Below are positions 27,677-36,934 of a DNA stretch of 64,000 nt, piece by piece. The notes below the pieces were generated by a model. It was given only the letters and a program-made list of their open reading frames with translations, ran no database searches and had not been told where the DNA came from. The position numbers and the translations under genes are program-made. The stretch is from Marinobacterium nitratireducens (lineage in GTDB: Bacteria; Pseudomonadota; Gammaproteobacteria; Pseudomonadales; Balneatricaceae), in NCBI RefSeq assembly GCF_014645375.1, contig NZ_BMLT01000005.1, positions 62,001 through 126,000 on the forward strand. Direction: 5' to 3'. Position 1 is the stretch's first letter; each line of letters starts with the position of its first letter.

Positions 27677-28549
27677 CTAGTGCCCCGGGAAGACAATCGT
27701 TTTATTGCCGTTGAGGAAACAACGTCGCTCAACATGCATCTTAATCGCCTTTGCAAGTGCGAGGCGCTCGGTATCACGTCCCTTTGCCACCAGGCGGTCC
27801 GGCGTATAGGTATGATCCACAGGCTCCACACCCTGGGTGATGATCGGACCTTCGTCCAGATCTTTACTGACGTAATGCGCAGTAGCTCCTACCAGCTTGA
27901 CTCCTTTTTCATAGGCCTGATGATAAGGCTTTGCGCCTTTGAAGCCCGGCAGAAGCGAGTGGTGGATATTGATGGCACGTCCGTGCAACTTTTTGCACAT
28001 ATCGTCCGAAAGCACCTGCATATAGCGCGCCAAAACAACCAAATCTGCATCGACTTTCTGGATGATACTCCAGATCTCAGCTTCCTGCTGCGGTTTGGTG
28101 TCCGCAGTAATGGGCAGATGGAAATACGGAATATTATACCACTGAGCCAGCCTTTCAAGGTCCGGATGGTTCGATATGATAGCCGGGATATCGATATTGA
28201 GCGCACCGATACTGTGGCGGTGCAGAATATCCTGAAGGCAGTGATCATACTTCGATACCAGAATCACCACTTTGTCCGGAGTCGATGAATCCCGCAGGTC
28301 CCATACCGCGTCAAAGGCTTCAGCCCGGTCACCAAACTGGCTCCGCAGACTTTCTTCCGCGAATTCGCCACCACCTACGTAGCGGAACTCCACACGGAAG
28401 AAAAAGCGTTCGACGTCGTTATCGTCAAAAGTGTGTATCTCATACGCATAGCACTCGTGCTTGTACAGGCACCCGATGATCAGGTCGAGCACGCCCAGCT
28501 TGCTAGCCGAGCTTCCGCTAAGAATATAGGTTTTTTCAATTGCGTTCAT
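27677..28549 (-). CDS. purU: Formyltetrahydrofolate deformylase PurU
   Basis: 290 residues. The C-terminal formyltransferase domain (about 95-285) has the catalytic set in INIHHSLLPGFKGAKPYHQA and the DEGPII block. The N-terminal ACT domain (about 8-85) is divergent and lacks the usual CPDxxGIV opening. It hydrolyses 10-formyl-THF to formate and THF, which would regenerate free THF for the methyltransferases. It lies 137 bp after DmdA-like copy 2 on the same strand and is closed by a strong terminator. Confidence 0.92.
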   Translation of the reverse strand: MNAIEKTYILSGSSASKLGVLDLIIGCLYKHECYAYEIHTFDDNDVERFFFRVEFRYVGGGEFAEESLRSQFGDRAEAFDAVWDLRDSSTPDKVVILVSKYDHCLQDILHRHSIGALNIDIPAIISNHPDLERLAQWYNIPYFHLPITADTKPQQEAEIWSIIQKVDADLVVLARYMQVLSDDMCKKLHGRAINIHHSLLPGFKGAKPYHQAYEKGVKLVGATAHYVSKDLDEGPIITQGVEPVDHTYTPDRLVAKGRDTERLALAKAIKMHVERRCFLNGNKTIVFPGH

Positions 28550-28686
28550 AAGACCGGTCCTTTAACTAATATATTCGCCAGCTTAAACCTCAGAAGATAT
28601 CGGCAATAAAAACCACCAAGCTCAAATATCTTCTGATAGGTCTTAGACTGAAAGCTTTCTGATAATCGCGTTCTTAAATACTAAGA

Positions 28687-29835
28687 CTAAGCTGCCGCGA
28701 GTTTCTTGTTAGGATCGAAGAACGGCCTTTCGACAACAGTCGCTGCTCTTTTACCATTCGGCATATCAACTTCCAGGTTCATCCCAAGGCCTGCAAAATC
28801 CGCCTTGACCATGGCCAGCGCGATATTTTTCTCCAGCCGCGGAGAGTAAATGGCAGAGGTGACCTTACCCACGCACTCACCGTCCTTTTCCAGCACCCAG
28901 AATTTGGTGTTGGGGCCCGTCAGCGCAGGGCCGTCGATCACAATACCGATCTGCTTGCGGGACACGCCTTCTTCGCGGATACGCTTGAGTGCAGCCTTGC
29001 CAATGAAGTCCGCCTCCATATCCAGCTCCACCAGCCGGTCAAGGCCCAGCTCATAGGGGTTGGTGTTGATATCCATATCGGCGTGGTAGGACAGCATTCC
29101 GCCTTCGATACGGCGGATTGACGACGTATGACCGGGCTTAAGACCATAGGGAGCACCTGCAGCCATGATCTTTTCCCACAGCTCGTCACCCTTGGAAGCA
29201 TCCTGCAGATAGAGCTCGTAGCCCAGCTCGCTGGACCAGCCGGTACGGGAGATGATCAGCGGAATACCGTCCAGGTCGTACTCGCGCAGCCAGTAGTAGC
29301 GCAGATCGGTGATGCTGTCACCGAACAGTGCCTTCATGATGTCGCCGGACTTCGGTCCCTGCAGCTGAAGCGGAGAGACGTCCGGTTCGCGAATCTGCAC
29401 GTCCAGTCCGGAGTGGACAGCGACACCCTGCGCCCACAGCAAAATATCGCTATCCGCCAGGGAGATCCAGAAGCGGTTCTCTTCGAGACGAAGCAGGATC
29501 GGATCGTTCAGGATGCCGCCTTCGGCATTGGTGATCAGTACATATTTACACTGACCGACCGCACATTTTGACAGGTCCCGGGGCGTAAGCATCTGAACAA
29601 ATTTTGCGGCGTCAGGGCCGGTAATCTCGACCTGGCGCTCGACCGCGACATCGCAGAGAATCGCGTCATTGACCAGGTTCCAGAAATTCTGCTCCGGGCT
29701 ACCGAAATCGCGGGGGATATACATGTGGTTGTAGACGGAAAAGCCGGTGGCGCCCCAGCGCACGGTAGCGTCGAAATACGGAGACTTGCGGATCTGAGTC
29801 CCGAAGCCGAATTCTTTTTGTTCTTGCTTGCTCAT
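28687..29835 (-). CDS. DmdA-like GcvT-family THF methyltransferase, copy 2
   Basis: 382 residues, identical to copy 1 through residue 310 except Ile for Val at 195, then diverged at 13 positions between 311 and 360 and identical again over the last 22. Same family motifs and probable reaction as copy 1. The changes lie in the C-terminal barrel (for example Arg311 to Lys, Ser344 to Lys, Thr352-Thr353-Phe354 to Met-Asn-Leu). AGAGGA precedes ATG 29835. It is the first gene in the leftward C1 series and its duplicated leader suggests both copies share control. Confidence 0.82.
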   Translation of the reverse strand: MSKQEQKEFGFGTQIRKSPYFDATVRWGATGFSVYNHMYIPRDFGSPEQNFWNLVNDAILCDVAVERQVEITGPDAAKFVQMLTPRDLSKCAVGQCKYVLITNAEGGILNDPILLRLEENRFWISLADSDILLWAQGVAVHSGLDVQIREPDVSPLQLQGPKSGDIMKALFGDSITDLRYYWLREYDLDGIPLIISRTGWSSELGYELYLQDASKGDELWEKIMAAGAPYGLKPGHTSSIRRIEGGMLSYHADMDINTNPYELGLDRLVELDMEADFIGKAALKRIREEGVSRKQIGIVIDGPALTGPNTKFWVLEKDGECVGKVTSAIYSPRLEKNIALAMVKADFAGLGMNLEVDMPNGKRAATVVERPFFDPNKKLAAA

Positions 29836-30172
29836 CTATTATTCCTCTTATTGTGCGGTCACGTCCCCGGTCGTAAGTCTTCACTCGACTGGAATCGCTT
29901 GAACAAGGGAATGATATGGGGAACGAGCCAACGGCGGGGGCTAAAGGATGGCGGTAAAAGCGGGAAACAGGACTATTTTTCTGGCCCCTTTTGGACCGTT
30001 TAGACTACGGCCGGATATGGGACCGGATGGACCTTTCAAAAGCAGTCACAGATGCCCTCCTCCTTACCCACTCCGGCGTCACGCAACACCGGTGACTGGA
30101 TGGAAGAACAGGTGCCCATACGCCCTGCGCCTGCCGCCGCAACTCACGCCGTCGCCTCACCGCAGGCGCGCT
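29836..30172. other. Leader of DmdA-like copy 2 and spacer to cyclase gene
   Basis: 29836-30004 is about 85-90% identical by eye to 26998-27170, the leader of copy 1. The most conserved part includes TAGCCCCCGCCGTTGGCTCG and GTCGAGTGAAGACTTACGAC on the - strand. It probably contains the promoter and may be a structured 5' leader; I recognise no riboswitch class. 30005-30172 has nothing clear. Confidence 0.5.
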
Positions 30173-33100
30173 TCAGCCGGACTCCGGCAGTCCGGACAGT
30201 AAGGTTGACGCTCTTCTAAGATCAGCGGTTTCCAGCCCTTCGCCGAAGTCTCGCAACACCGGCTCCAGCAACTGCCTGGCGTCGGAGGATTTTCCCTGCT
30301 CCCGCAGCAGGTCGGCCAGGCAGGTGGCCGCTCTCAGCTCGAGCGACCGGGCCCCCTGACCGCGGGCAATGGCGATGGCCTTTTCGAAGCATGCCTGCGC
30401 CGCTGCCGCGTCCTCCCCCTGCCTCAGTAGCAGCATCCCCTCCAGCCGATACAGCTCGGACTCGTAAAGGTGGCCTTCCGTCGCATCCAGGGAGGCATGT
30501 GCCTCGCTGAGGCAGTCCCGGGCTTCATCCAGCCTGCCGGCGAGGCACAGCACCTCGAGCAGCAGCGAAAGAAAATAGGGACGCCAGAGTTCAGCACCGG
30601 CCGCCCTGTCGGCTGCCAGTCCCTGGCGGATCTCCGCAATGCCGGCGTCCTGTTCGCCCTGCTGTGCCAATGCCCATCCCCGCAGCACCCGCCCCCAGAG
30701 GCTCCAGATTGGGAAGCCGTGTTCCTGCGCCTGGGCGATTGCTTCCTCGGCCCGTTCCTGGGTCTGACGCAGGTCCCGGCGCAGCAGATGGGTTTCGGCA
30801 TCGAATACCAGCGCCACCACCCTTATAAAGGGGTAATCGAGCGTCTCGGCCAGCGCCAGCCCTTCGCCGCTTTTGGCCAGCGCCTGCTCAGGATAGCCCT
30901 GATACCAGAGCACCCAGGCCATGTAGAACAGGCTGAAAACGCCGGAATCGACACCGTAGTAGAACACATGGCGCTGCGAGTGCTGGCAGTCGTAAAACGC
31001 CAATGCCTGAGCCAGCTCGCGACGGGCCCGATCCAGCTCACCCAGGCTGAACAATACCGTACCCAGCGCCCGATGTGCCTCGAGCTGACGTTCGCTGTCG
31101 TCCGCTTCGCTGGCCAGGCGCACCAGCTGCTCACTCAGTTCTCGTGCAACCGGCAGCTGGCCCCGTACATGGTAGAAGGTCCGCAGACCCAGCAGCGCCG
31201 GAAACAGCTGAAGGTTCGCCCCCACCTGGCGGCACAGCTGCAGAGCCCCGCTGTAGGTGCTTTCGACTTCGGGGGCCGCATACCCCCGGGACGCCATCAG
31301 GGCAGGGCCCAACGTGAGCCTGGCCGCCAGTTCGAGGCGGTCGCGCTCGGACGACTCCGGCAGCGATCCAATCAACTCGATGGCTTTGGACAACTGCGTG
31401 ATCGCTTCGCTGTTGGCATATCGCTGGACGGCCTGCCGACCGGCCAGCTGCAGATATTCGATGGCCTTGGCGGTATCGCCGCTGCGACTGTAGTGGTGAG
31501 CGAGTTCGCCATAGTGCTCATCCAGGCGCTCCCGGTACAGGCTTTCTATGGCCCGGGCGGTGCGCTCATGCAATTCGCTGCGCCGCTCGCTGAGCAGGGA
31601 ACGGTAGGCCACTTCCATCGTCAGCGCATGCTTGAACGCGAACTCCTGTTCCGGATAGGCCGGAACCGAATAGATGAAGTCGGCGCCCTGAAGCCGGGCC
31701 AGCAACAGCATCAGATCATCGGGGTTTGTGCCGCTCACCTGACGCACCAGACCGAAGGGCAGTGCCTTGCCAATCACCGCCAGTAGCTGCAACAGCGCCT
31801 TGCTTTCAGAGGCTAGGCGGTCGATGCGTGCCGCCAGTACCCCCTGCACCGTCATCGGCAGCTGCAGGTCATCCGCGGGACCGCCGAGTCGGTACTGACC
31901 CCTCTCGCCCAGCAGCACCTGCTCTTCGACCAGCGCCTGAACCACCTCCTCGATGAAAAACGGATTCCCCTCGGTCTTGTCGAGGATACGGCGCGCGACC
32001 GGTTTCAGTTCCGGCGCCTCACCCAGCAGTGACCGCAGCAGGCCACCGGCATCCGACAGCGCAAGGGGATCGAGCTGCAACCGGGTGCCCCCCCTTTCTT
32101 CCAGCCAATGATCCCGGTATTCCGGCCGGTAGTTCATCAGCAGCATCAGCCGGTGACCTTCCAGCGCATCGGCGAGGCGTTCGAGAAACGCCTGGGTTTC
32201 GCTGTCGAGCCATTGCAGGTCTTCGAAGATCAGCAGCAGTGGTTCCTGTCTGCTTTGCGCCAGCAATAGTTGCTCGATCGCCCCGAACGTCCTTTCACGC
32301 CGCGTCTGTGGATCCAGATGAAAAAGCGGCGAGTGTTCCTCCACTCCCCCCAGCAGGTACAGCAGGTACGGCAAGCACGTCTCCCGAGAGACGTCGAGTG
32401 CCGCCACCCTGGCGCTTATCTTGTCGCGCCGACTGCATGCATCGTCTTCCGGGCCAAGATCGAAATACTGTTTCAGCAGACCGATGAGGGGCCAATAGGC
32501 AAAGGCCCGGGTATGGCACACCGAGAAGGTTTCAAGCACCAGACAGTCGTCCTTTACGCTGCGCTTGAATTCGAGAAAGAGCCGTGACTTGCCGACGCCC
32601 GGCTCGCCCCTCGCCGCAACCAGCTGGCCGCGGCCTGCCCGGGCCCGCGCCAGCAGCGCGCGCAGGCGCTCGAGCTCCGGCTTACGGCCGACAAAGGGAA
32701 CCAGGCCGCGATGGGCCGAGACCTCCAGCCGTGTACGCAAGGGTCCTGCCGCCAGCAGCTCGTAGATCTGGATGGGTTCGGCCACCCCCTTGACCCGGGT
32801 CGGTCCCAGGGCACGGAATTCGAAAAAACCCCGGGTCAACCGGTAACTGCTTTCGCTGACGACGGTTCCGCCCGGCGGGGCCACGGATTCCATCCGGGAC
32901 GCGATGTGAATGGAGCGGCCGACAGGATCGTAATCGGTATGCAGATCCTCGGTATGGATCGACCGCACCACCACCTCACCACTGTGGATACCGACCCGCA
33001 GCAACAGCTGAAGGCCCTTTCTCCGCTCGATATCGCCGGCCAGCGCCTCCATTCTGTGCTGCATTCGCAGTGCCGCATAGAGCGCCCGCCGGGCGTGGTC

Positions 33101-33565
33101 TTCATGGGCAATGGGGGCGCCGAACAGCGCCAGAATACCGTCGCCGAGGGATTTGGCGACGTAACCTTCGTAGTGGTGAACCGCCTCCATCATCAGCTGA
33201 AGCACCGGGTCGATCAACTGCTGCGCTTCCTCGGCATCCAGATGCTGAATAAGCTCGGTCGAGTTGGCCAGGTCCGCGAACAGCATCGTGATGGTCTTGC
33301 GCTCGCCGCCGCCGCCGCTTCGCCCCTGCATGGCGTTTTTTTCAGCTCTTATCCGTTCGGCCAGATACTCGGGCGTATATTGAACCGGCGCCACCACCTT
33401 CGTCGCGCCATCGGCTGCCAGTGGCGTACCACATTCACTGCAGAACTTTGCATCCGCCGCGCATTCATGACCGCAGTTTCGACAGCGCCGAATCTTCTCG
33501 GCACCACAGGCTGGACAGGCTTTCAGGCTTGCGGGGATCTCGGTCCCACATCGGTGGCAGGGCAT
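30173..33565 (-). CDS. Zinc-ribbon/class III nucleotide cyclase/AAA ATPase/TPR protein
   Basis: 1130 residues. Two zinc ribbons: Cys3/6/17/20 and Cys28/31/42/45. Class III cyclase domain at about 88-275 with metal aspartates Asp98 (FADL) and Asp142 (GDGILALFG). AAA_16-type ATPase with Walker A GEPGVGKS at 320-327 and Walker B LLLIFEDLQWLD near 440, like MalT/STAND regulators. Helical TPR-rich C-terminus from about 690 to 1125. No membrane segment, so it is cytosolic. It probably makes cyclic nucleotide or senses signals through the STAND module; its target is unknown. The two transglutaminase genes lie upstream on the same strand. Confidence 0.88.
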   Translation of the reverse strand: MPCHRCGTEIPASLKACPACGAEKIRRCRNCGHECAADAKFCSECGTPLAADGATKVVAPVQYTPEYLAERIRAEKNAMQGRSGGGGERKTITMLFADLANSTELIQHLDAEEAQQLIDPVLQLMMEAVHHYEGYVAKSLGDGILALFGAPIAHEDHARRALYAALRMQHRMEALAGDIERRKGLQLLLRVGIHSGEVVVRSIHTEDLHTDYDPVGRSIHIASRMESVAPPGGTVVSESSYRLTRGFFEFRALGPTRVKGVAEPIQIYELLAAGPLRTRLEVSAHRGLVPFVGRKPELERLRALLARARAGRGQLVAARGEPGVGKSRLFLEFKRSVKDDCLVLETFSVCHTRAFAYWPLIGLLKQYFDLGPEDDACSRRDKISARVAALDVSRETCLPYLLYLLGGVEEHSPLFHLDPQTRRERTFGAIEQLLLAQSRQEPLLLIFEDLQWLDSETQAFLERLADALEGHRLMLLMNYRPEYRDHWLEERGGTRLQLDPLALSDAGGLLRSLLGEAPELKPVARRILDKTEGNPFFIEEVVQALVEEQVLLGERGQYRLGGPADDLQLPMTVQGVLAARIDRLASESKALLQLLAVIGKALPFGLVRQVSGTNPDDLMLLLARLQGADFIYSVPAYPEQEFAFKHALTMEVAYRSLLSERRSELHERTARAIESLYRERLDEHYGELAHHYSRSGDTAKAIEYLQLAGRQAVQRYANSEAITQLSKAIELIGSLPESSERDRLELAARLTLGPALMASRGYAAPEVESTYSGALQLCRQVGANLQLFPALLGLRTFYHVRGQLPVARELSEQLVRLASEADDSERQLEAHRALGTVLFSLGELDRARRELAQALAFYDCQHSQRHVFYYGVDSGVFSLFYMAWVLWYQGYPEQALAKSGEGLALAETLDYPFIRVVALVFDAETHLLRRDLRQTQERAEEAIAQAQEHGFPIWSLWGRVLRGWALAQQGEQDAGIAEIRQGLAADRAAGAELWRPYFLSLLLEVLCLAGRLDEARDCLSEAHASLDATEGHLYESELYRLEGMLLLRQGEDAAAAQACFEKAIAIARGQGARSLELRAATCLADLLREQGKSSDARQLLEPVLRDFGEGLETADLRRASTLLSGLPESG

Positions 33566-33795
33566 ATCATCTCAATGTCGGGTAGCCGGCACGCCCTCCG
33601 ATAGGTTCGATCGTCCAACCGGACGGCAGATACGACCAGAACTCGGGGACAACGCCTGTGTCGGTGAAGGTTGTTATACAGTATAGCGATAACCGCGCTG
33701 CCGCCGTTGTGCGGCTAAGGAACCTGCCGGTTCGAAAACATCCTGCAGGAGTACGCTACCGCCCGCCCTGCGGACTCAGACAGAACGCCCGACTG

Positions 33796-33864
33796 GGGCG
33801 CAAAGGCGAAAATCATGACGATGTCGTTCACCGACACCTGTACCCGGGTGTCATTGGGATCCCC
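33796..33864 (-). pseudogene. Relic of an ACR3 arsenite permease gene
   Basis: Translating the - strand gives a 23-residue stretch, [20 protein letters not shown] through FAP, matching intact ACR3 (11520-12536) at 20 of 23 positions, and the DNA is also similar. Neither side continues the homology. The surrounding 33566-33939 has no gene. It marks a former second ars locus or a recombination scar. Confidence 0.75.
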
Positions 33865-33939
33865 GTAGGTTGAGAAAATTGCGGCTCGAACGTTCAGGGT
33901 CACGGGTTGCGGCTTTGATGAACCTGGCCGAATCCTGGT

Positions 33940-34785
33940 TTATGGGCCCGAAACCTGGATCTGCACCTCGAAGTCGAGCCTGCTGTGCGCGCCACCACCG
34001 ATGAAAACACCACTGACGGGCAGCGTATCCCGTGCATGCGCCGCCGCGGCGATAGTCACATGTGTATCGGCGACCGGGTAACCGTGGGTCGGGTCGAATC
34101 CGCGCCAGCCGGCCCCCGGCAGGTACACCTCCGGCCAGGCATGCAGATCCCGACGATCGCTCTGCAGGTTGCCTTTCTGATAGCCACTGGCAAAGCGCGC
34201 CGCTATGCCCTCGGCCCGACAGCAGTCGACAAACAGGACCGCAAGATCGCGACAGGCACCGTGGCGCGTCTGCAAGGTAAAAGCCGGCGCCTGTGGTGGG
34301 CCCGAGTGACGATGGACCTGGGAAAAATCAGCGTGCAGTTGCCGGTTGAGGCGATCGAGAAAGCGCAGAGTATCGCGATTGACGCCAAGGCTAAGTTCCG
34401 CCGCAAATACGGTTACCGCGTCGTCCGCGCAACTGCGCTCCAGATAAGCCCTGGCACAGATTGAGTCTTGCTCGTGGTTAATCGGCAACAGCATGGATTG
34501 CGGCGCCAGCATGAAATCGAAGGCGTTGTGCCGCAGAGTTTCGACCTGCATGTCGACCTCGATCTGAAAATGTCGGGTTTCACCCTCGAACCAGACCTGG
34601 GTGACGCGATTGCCTTCCAGGTCGAGGTGTTCATTCTGCCCCTGAGGTGCAGGACTGATGTTGAGCTGATGAGCGACGACGCGCTGCGAGCCGTCGCAGC
34701 GCGGGTAAAAGCGCAGCTGCTGAGGGCTCAGCCGAACGGGTTGAGAATAGTCGTAGCGGGTACGATGTCGAATAGTGAACAGCAC
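33940..34785 (-). CDS. Transglutaminase-like cysteine protease-fold protein 1
   Basis: 281 residues: bacterial transglutaminase-like N-terminal domain (about 1-85, FTIRHRTRYDYSQPV) then transglutaminase core with triad Cys178 (HGACRDLA), His215 (DLHAWPEVYLP) and Asp231 (GFDPTHG). The start is GTG 34785 with GAGGAT upstream. No signal peptide. Family members are thought to be proteases or amidases; this one is probably paired with the next gene upstream, 52 bp away. Confidence 0.88.
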   Translation of the reverse strand: MLFTIRHRTRYDYSQPVRLSPQQLRFYPRCDGSQRVVAHQLNISPAPQGQNEHLDLEGNRVTQVWFEGETRHFQIEVDMQVETLRHNAFDFMLAPQSMLLPINHEQDSICARAYLERSCADDAVTVFAAELSLGVNRDTLRFLDRLNRQLHADFSQVHRHSGPPQAPAFTLQTRHGACRDLAVLFVDCCRAEGIAARFASGYQKGNLQSDRRDLHAWPEVYLPGAGWRGFDPTHGYPVADTHVTIAAAAHARDTLPVSGVFIGGGAHSRLDFEVQIQVSGP

Positions 34786-34837
34786 GCAGGCGATCCTCGT
34801 CGGCAGTGACTGAAGGCCTCCTGATCAGGGCTCAGGG

Positions 34838-35626
34838 TCAGTCGTGGAGACGTTCGACCCGCACCGCCTGCGCCGTGGCAAAAGAGGGGGGGCCGAACTG
34901 ATTGAACACGGCGACGTCGGCGGCGTCGCGCCCGTAGCCAAGCGCCACATACCCGCCTCTTAGCGCAGGCTGCGTGGCATCGAAGGTATACCAACGGCCG
35001 CCGACATAGGCTTCGAACCAGGCATGCAGATCCATGGGGTCCAGCTGATGCAGATAACCCACCACCATACGCGCCGGAATGCTGAGACTGCGGCACAGGG
35101 CGATGCCAAGATGCGCCAGGTCACGGCATATGCCCACTTGCCTGGCGTTCACTTCCACCGCGGAAAGAGTGGCGCTGGTGCTGCCCGGTACATAACTGAA
35201 CGCGCCGCGCAACCAGGCCTCGATCGCCGACACCTGATCGTATCCCAACAGCTGCCCCGAGGTGATCTCGGTGGCCATCTCGTTGAAGTGGTCGGACTCG
35301 CAGTAACGGCTCGGCAAGAGGTAACAGAGCACGCTATCCGGCAGATTTTGCACCTCAACGAAGGGGGCACCGGGCGCTCTGTCGACGCCATCAGCAACCA
35401 TCATGTCCGCCTGGGTGTGTACCGAAAACCTTCCCGGCGGAGCGACCAGCCGCTGACACAGGTTGCCGTAGCCATCGGTGAACTCGAAAACCGGCACGAC
35501 GGGTTCGATCTTGTACTCTTCACGCGAAACCCATTGGTTCGCCCCGCTGCGCGGCCGCAACATAAGAATAAACGGGGTCGCTACCGTGATATCGAACGTC
35601 AAGTCACAACTGGCACGTAACCACAT
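34838..35626 (-). CDS. Transglutaminase-like protein 2
   Basis: 262 residues from ATG 35626, which follows GGAGAG; the frame is open to 35818 but the extra part is not family-like. N-terminal beta domain (about 1-90), transglutaminase core with Cys167 ([10 protein letters not shown]), His201 ([12 protein letters not shown]) and Asp216 (TFDATQP). A second family member directly upstream of another is common in alpha- and gammaproteobacteria, often with circularly permuted ATP-grasp and alpha-E proteins, which are absent here. Confidence 0.87.
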   Translation of the reverse strand: MWLRASCDLTFDITVATPFILMLRPRSGANQWVSREEYKIEPVVPVFEFTDGYGNLCQRLVAPPGRFSVHTQADMMVADGVDRAPGAPFVEVQNLPDSVLCYLLPSRYCESDHFNEMATEITSGQLLGYDQVSAIEAWLRGAFSYVPGSTSATLSAVEVNARQVGICRDLAHLGIALCRSLSIPARMVVGYLHQLDPMDLHAWFEAYVGGRWYTFDATQPALRGGYVALGYGRDAADVAVFNQFGPPSFATAQAVRVERLHD

Positions 35627-36270
35627 ATCATCTCTCCATATCGCGCACCAACGCCCGCGGTCTCGCTGGTAGTAGGACTCGAACACCAACGGGCCGATAC
35701 TCTGCGATGCCTGGCCTGAACTGAGCAGAGCGCACCGGGTGCCATCACCGTGATCGGGTCGATGAGAAAATACACAGGGCGCAGGGTATCGCCGGATTCG
35801 TCCAGGCTTACCCCGCAATAGGGGATCAATCAGGGACCGGGATCAGCGACGCCCATGTATTCGCTGGCAAGGCGCCCAGCAGCTGTTGTGCTCTGGCCTG
35901 GGTCCGCCGATCCTGATGTGCTGCTCGGGACTCCCAGCAAAACGCCCCGAACCTGCTTGTCTCACTATAGCACGCTCTGGCCACACCCCCCGCCAACGGA
36001 CAGCTCTTTCGCTGTTGATCGGGGGCTGCTGCGAATCAATCGACTGTGAAAGCCCGGCCACAGACAGGGCCACTGCCCGGCCGCTGTGCCTGCCAGCGGC
36101 CGGACAACGAACGAATCTGTCTCGGAATCGATATCAAGGGGGCACTGCAGACGGCCCGAAGTGTCCAAAGCGTGAAAGCGGTGCGCAATGGCGGCGAATC
36201 AAGCCACAACCATGCAAGGTCATTGATCCAGGTGCTGCCTCACGAATCGCACAACGGGAGAGAAAGGCAG
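35627..36270. other. Gene-free region upstream of DUF1328 gene
   Basis: 644 bp. Small frames on both strands have no recognisable family. It must hold the promoter of the leftward transglutaminase pair. Confidence 0.4.
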
Positions 36271-36435
36271 ATGCTGTATTTCGCTGTTCTATTTTTTATC
36301 GTCGCCGTGGTCGCAGGGCTACTGGGCTTCACCGGTGTCGCGGCGGGCGCCGTCGAGATCATCAGAATCCTGTTCGTCGTCTTTGTCGTACTGTTTTTCG
36401 TCTCGCTGATCAAGGGGCTGAAACACCGCAGATGA
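36271..36435 (+). CDS. DUF1328 (YtjA-like) small membrane protein
   Basis: 54 residues with two hydrophobic segments: LYFAVLFFIVAVVAGLLGFTG and IIRILFVVFVVLFFVSLIKG. GFTGVAAGAVEIIRILF is the DUF1328 core. Start ATG 36271 follows a purine-rich GGGAGAGAAAGG. Members are inner-membrane proteins of unknown role, often stress induced. The frame extends upstream to 36046, but that part is not family-like. Confidence 0.85.
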   Translation: MLYFAVLFFIVAVVAGLLGFTGVAAGAVEIIRILFVVFVVLFFVSLIKGLKHRR

Positions 36436-36934
36436 CGTCCGCCCCGCGCAACTACCGGCAGGGATGAGCCACCCACGCCAAAGGATTGCCGCCATTTCAG
36501 CATCCTGACCCGCCCGCGCATGACTCCCGACGAGGCTCCGGCTGCAGAGGTCGTTGGGACCTGTTCGACAGCCCCAGATCAAAGTCCCGCCAAAACCGAA
36601 AAAATCCGGAGCCAGGCCTTTGACAGGCAACCGGCTCGATCGATGGCACTTCGGCCAAAATCGCTTTGGTCGGCCATGATGGCATCATCGGAATTGCCCT
36701 CACACGGCCGCGATACGGGCGCCGACCGGCTCACGGCCGCCGGATGACAGCCCCGGTGCGCTGGTATAGACTGAAAGCGAGTCATCGTGAAACAGCATTA
36801 CAGCCTGACTTAACGACCCTCCCACTTCTCCCGCGTGTCGATGGGAACCTCGTCTTCTTGCCGCGCCGACCGCACCTTTGAGCTGCCCATCGCTGTTCGA
36901 GCAGGTTTCGAGCACGCCGCCCCTGGAGGGGAAC
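36436..36934. other. Intergenic region before ptsP
   Basis: About 500 bp with no supportable gene or repeat. It should contain the ptsP promoter; no confident -10/-35 pair was picked. Confidence 0.4.

Noticed and set aside
25849-29835. Glycine cleavage system T proteins (gcvT)
   Set aside because: No gcvH or gcvP nearby, length and motifs closer to DmdA-like proteins, and partners fit methyl-THF oxidation.
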